The notes under the pieces were generated by a model. That model was given only the letters and a program-made list of their open reading frames with translations, was not told the DNA's origin and searched no databases. From positions 1 through 15,139 of the forward strand of contig JBEIHR010000043.1 of NCBI GenBank assembly GCA_040381195.1: a stretch of 15,139 nt of DNA, read 5' to 3'. Position numbers and translations under genes: made by a program. The stretch comes from VGCC01 sp040381195. GTDB lineage: Bacteria; Actinomycetota; Actinomycetes; S36-B12. The number at the start of each line of letters is the position of its first letter. Positions within the stretch are counted from its first letter, which is position 1. This document shows positions 13,877 to 15,139 of the stretch, in pieces.

Positions 13877-15139
13877 CAGGCGGGCTCGATACCGGCCAGG
13901 CGTCGCTCGACACCACGCTGGAGGAACCGGATGTATCGGCTGCGAATCGCCGTGGTGAAGCGGTCCCACCACGTGGGGTTGATCACGACCTGTGCGCGGT
14001 AGAAGGACGGGCACAGCGCCGCAGCGTGCGCGTTCTCCCCGCAGAGGCCGCACCCGACACAACTGCTCAGGGTCGTGGCGATCGGGTCCTTGCGCATCGG
14101 ATCAGGGTTGTCGGTGATCGTCAGGGACGGGCAGCCGGAGATGCGGATGCAGGAGTGGTCACCCGTGCAGGTCTCCGGGTCGATGCCGTAGCGCTCGTTG
14201 ACCACGCGCTTACCCGCCTTAATAGCTGCCGCCTTGGCCGGCTTCTCGCGGCGCGTTCGGTTCAGGGTGCACTCGCTCTGCGCGACGATCACCTTGGGGC
14301 CCTTCTCCTTGGTGGTGAGGGCCTCCTTGAACAGGTCGCGCATTTCGGCCACCTTGAAGGTGTTCGTCATCGTGCGCGCCCACTTCACGCCCACGCCGCG
14401 TACCGCATTCTCGATCGGGTGCTTGGTGGACCGGGTGGGGTTGTCGGCTGAGGAGGACAGCACGTCCTGACCGCCTGTGGCGGCGCTATAGGCGTTGTCC
14501 ACGATCACCAGGAGTTGGTCGTTTTCGTTGAAGACGGCATTTCCGACGCCGCTGGTGAGGCCGTTGTGCCAGAAGCCGCCGTCACCCATGAACGCGATGG
14601 CGCGCTTGTCGGCCTGGGCCCCGTTCAGCGCGGACGCTGCCGCGGAGCCCAGGCCGTACCCCATCGTGGTTGCGCCGATGTTAAACGGGGCGTTGATGGA
14701 GAACAGGTGGCAGCCGATGTCGGCGCTGACGTAATGCTCGCCCACCTCGCGCTGGGCGAGGGTGAGCGCGGCGAAGATCGGTCGCTCGGGGCATCCGGTG
14801 CAAAAGCCGGGGGGACGACCCTGCACGAGGTCGGACGCGATCCGGGGCGCGAACGGACTGCGCGGGTCGTCATGCGCCAAGGTCACCACCGGTGTCCCGT
14901 CCACCATGTGCGGCACGTACTTCTGGAGGAAGGCGTGCACGCCCTTGGTGACGGCTGCCGGGGTGTATTCACCTGCCACGGGGAGCAGGTCCTTGCCATG
15001 CAGCACAGCGGTCGCGTTGTTGCGTCGAAGTACGGCCTGGATGTTCTGCTCGATGAAGTCCGGTTGGCCCTCTTCGACGAGAAGCACCGCCCGCTTGCCC
15101 TCGCAGAACCGCACGACCTCCTCGTCGATGACGGGGTAG
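13876..15139 (-). CDS. iorA: Indolepyruvate ferredoxin oxidoreductase, alpha subunit (N-terminal part outside window)
   Basis: This is the thiamine-diphosphate and iron-sulfur subunit of the same enzyme. About 420 C-terminal residues are visible; the frame stays open to the right edge, reading VIDEEVV before MRFCEGKR, so the GTG at 15114 is internal. VLLVEEGQPDFIEQ is typical of the domain junction. FCTGCPERP comes next, then the thiamine-diphosphate motif GDGGFWHNG (about 14559-14585) with VIVDN downstream. At the C terminus are two cysteine clusters: CTGDHSCIRISGCP (about 14130-14170) and SCVGCGLCGENAHAAALCP (about 14010-14066), which should bind 4Fe-4S clusters for electron delivery to ferredoxin. 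It ends NPTWWDRF plus a basic tail. It shares one base with iorB (TGATG), so both subunits come from one message whose promoter lies outside the window. Confidence 0.93.
   Translation of the reverse strand, partial: YPVIDEEVVRFCEGKRAVLLVEEGQPDFIEQNIQAVLRRNNATAVLHGKDLLPVAGEYTPAAVTKGVHAFLQKYVPHMVDGTPVVTLAHDDPRSPFAPRIASDLVQGRPPGFCTGCPERPIFAALTLAQREVGEHYVSADIGCHLFSINAPFNIGATTMGYGLGSAAASALNGAQADKRAIAFMGDGGFWHNGLTSGVGNAVFNENDQLLVIVDNAYSAATGGQDVLSSSADNPTRSTKHPIENAVRGVGVKWARTMTNTFKVAEMRDLFKEALTTKEKGPKVIVAQSECTLNRTRREKPAKAAAIKAGKRVVNERYGIDPETCTGDHSCIRISGCPSLTITDNPDPMRKDPIATTLSSCVGCGLCGENAHAAALCPSFYRAQVVINPTWWDRFTTAIRSRYIRFLQRGVERRLAGIEPA

Noticed and set aside
13877..14062. Longer iorB reading starting inside iorA
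   Set aside because: The extra 62 residues are a shadow of the iorA Fe-S region; the TGATG junction and domain start support 13876.

Overview
The window is dense, high-GC DNA with actinobacterial features. It has many GTG starts, start/stop overlaps of 1 to 14 nt, almost no intergenic space, an actinobacterial-type PcrA/UvrD1 helicase, and several TANNNT -10 elements lying exactly 6 nt upstream of a GTG start, which suggests leaderless mRNAs. The genus cannot be named from the sequence alone. I see no rRNA, tRNA, CRISPR array, insertion sequence or phage gene, and no gap of 300 bases or more without a gene.

Region 1 (1-4759, + strand) holds the C-terminal part of a succinate-semialdehyde dehydrogenase-type aldehyde dehydrogenase (GabD2-like), a cholesterol-oxidase-like GMC flavoprotein with a four-cysteine cluster, and the DNA helicase PcrA/UvrD. 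They are joined by TAATG and GTGA overlaps. The helicase also seems to have its own leaderless promoter inside the end of the GMC gene.

Region 2 (4797-7491) holds a fold-type I (class V) PLP enzyme, a bicupin protein with one intact metal site, a convergent stand-alone Lrp/AsnC effector-binding (RAM) domain protein, and a hotdog-fold acyl-CoA thioesterase divergent from it. Short promoters with recognisable -10 hexamers sit in the gaps.

Region 3 (7499-12295, + strand) is a complete branched-chain/aromatic amino-acid-type (LIV/HAAT) ABC transporter in the order substrate-binding lipoprotein, LivG, LivF, LivH, LivM, every junction overlapping. A perfect 17-bp inverted repeat with a 5-nt loop lies just after the binding-protein stop codon, inside the first codons of livG. 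The leader of the binding-protein gene may encode a 9-codon peptide whose stop overlaps the livK start.

Region 4 (12296-15139, - strand) encodes the two-subunit indolepyruvate (aryl-pyruvate) ferredoxin oxidoreductase. IorB, with a C-terminal region resembling DUF6537, is complete. IorA, with thiamine diphosphate and Fe-S motifs, runs off the right edge. iorB abuts livM tail to tail with no base between the stop codons.

Taken together, regions 2 to 4 could form an uptake and catabolism neighbourhood for aromatic or branched-chain amino acids: import by Liv, a PLP enzyme, oxidative decarboxylation of the 2-oxoacid to an acyl-CoA by Ior, a thioesterase, and a small amino-acid sensor domain. 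That link is inference from gene content. No single gene family here is new. The most distinctive sequence signals are the livK/livG hairpin, the repeated leaderless promoter geometry and the possible livK leader peptide.
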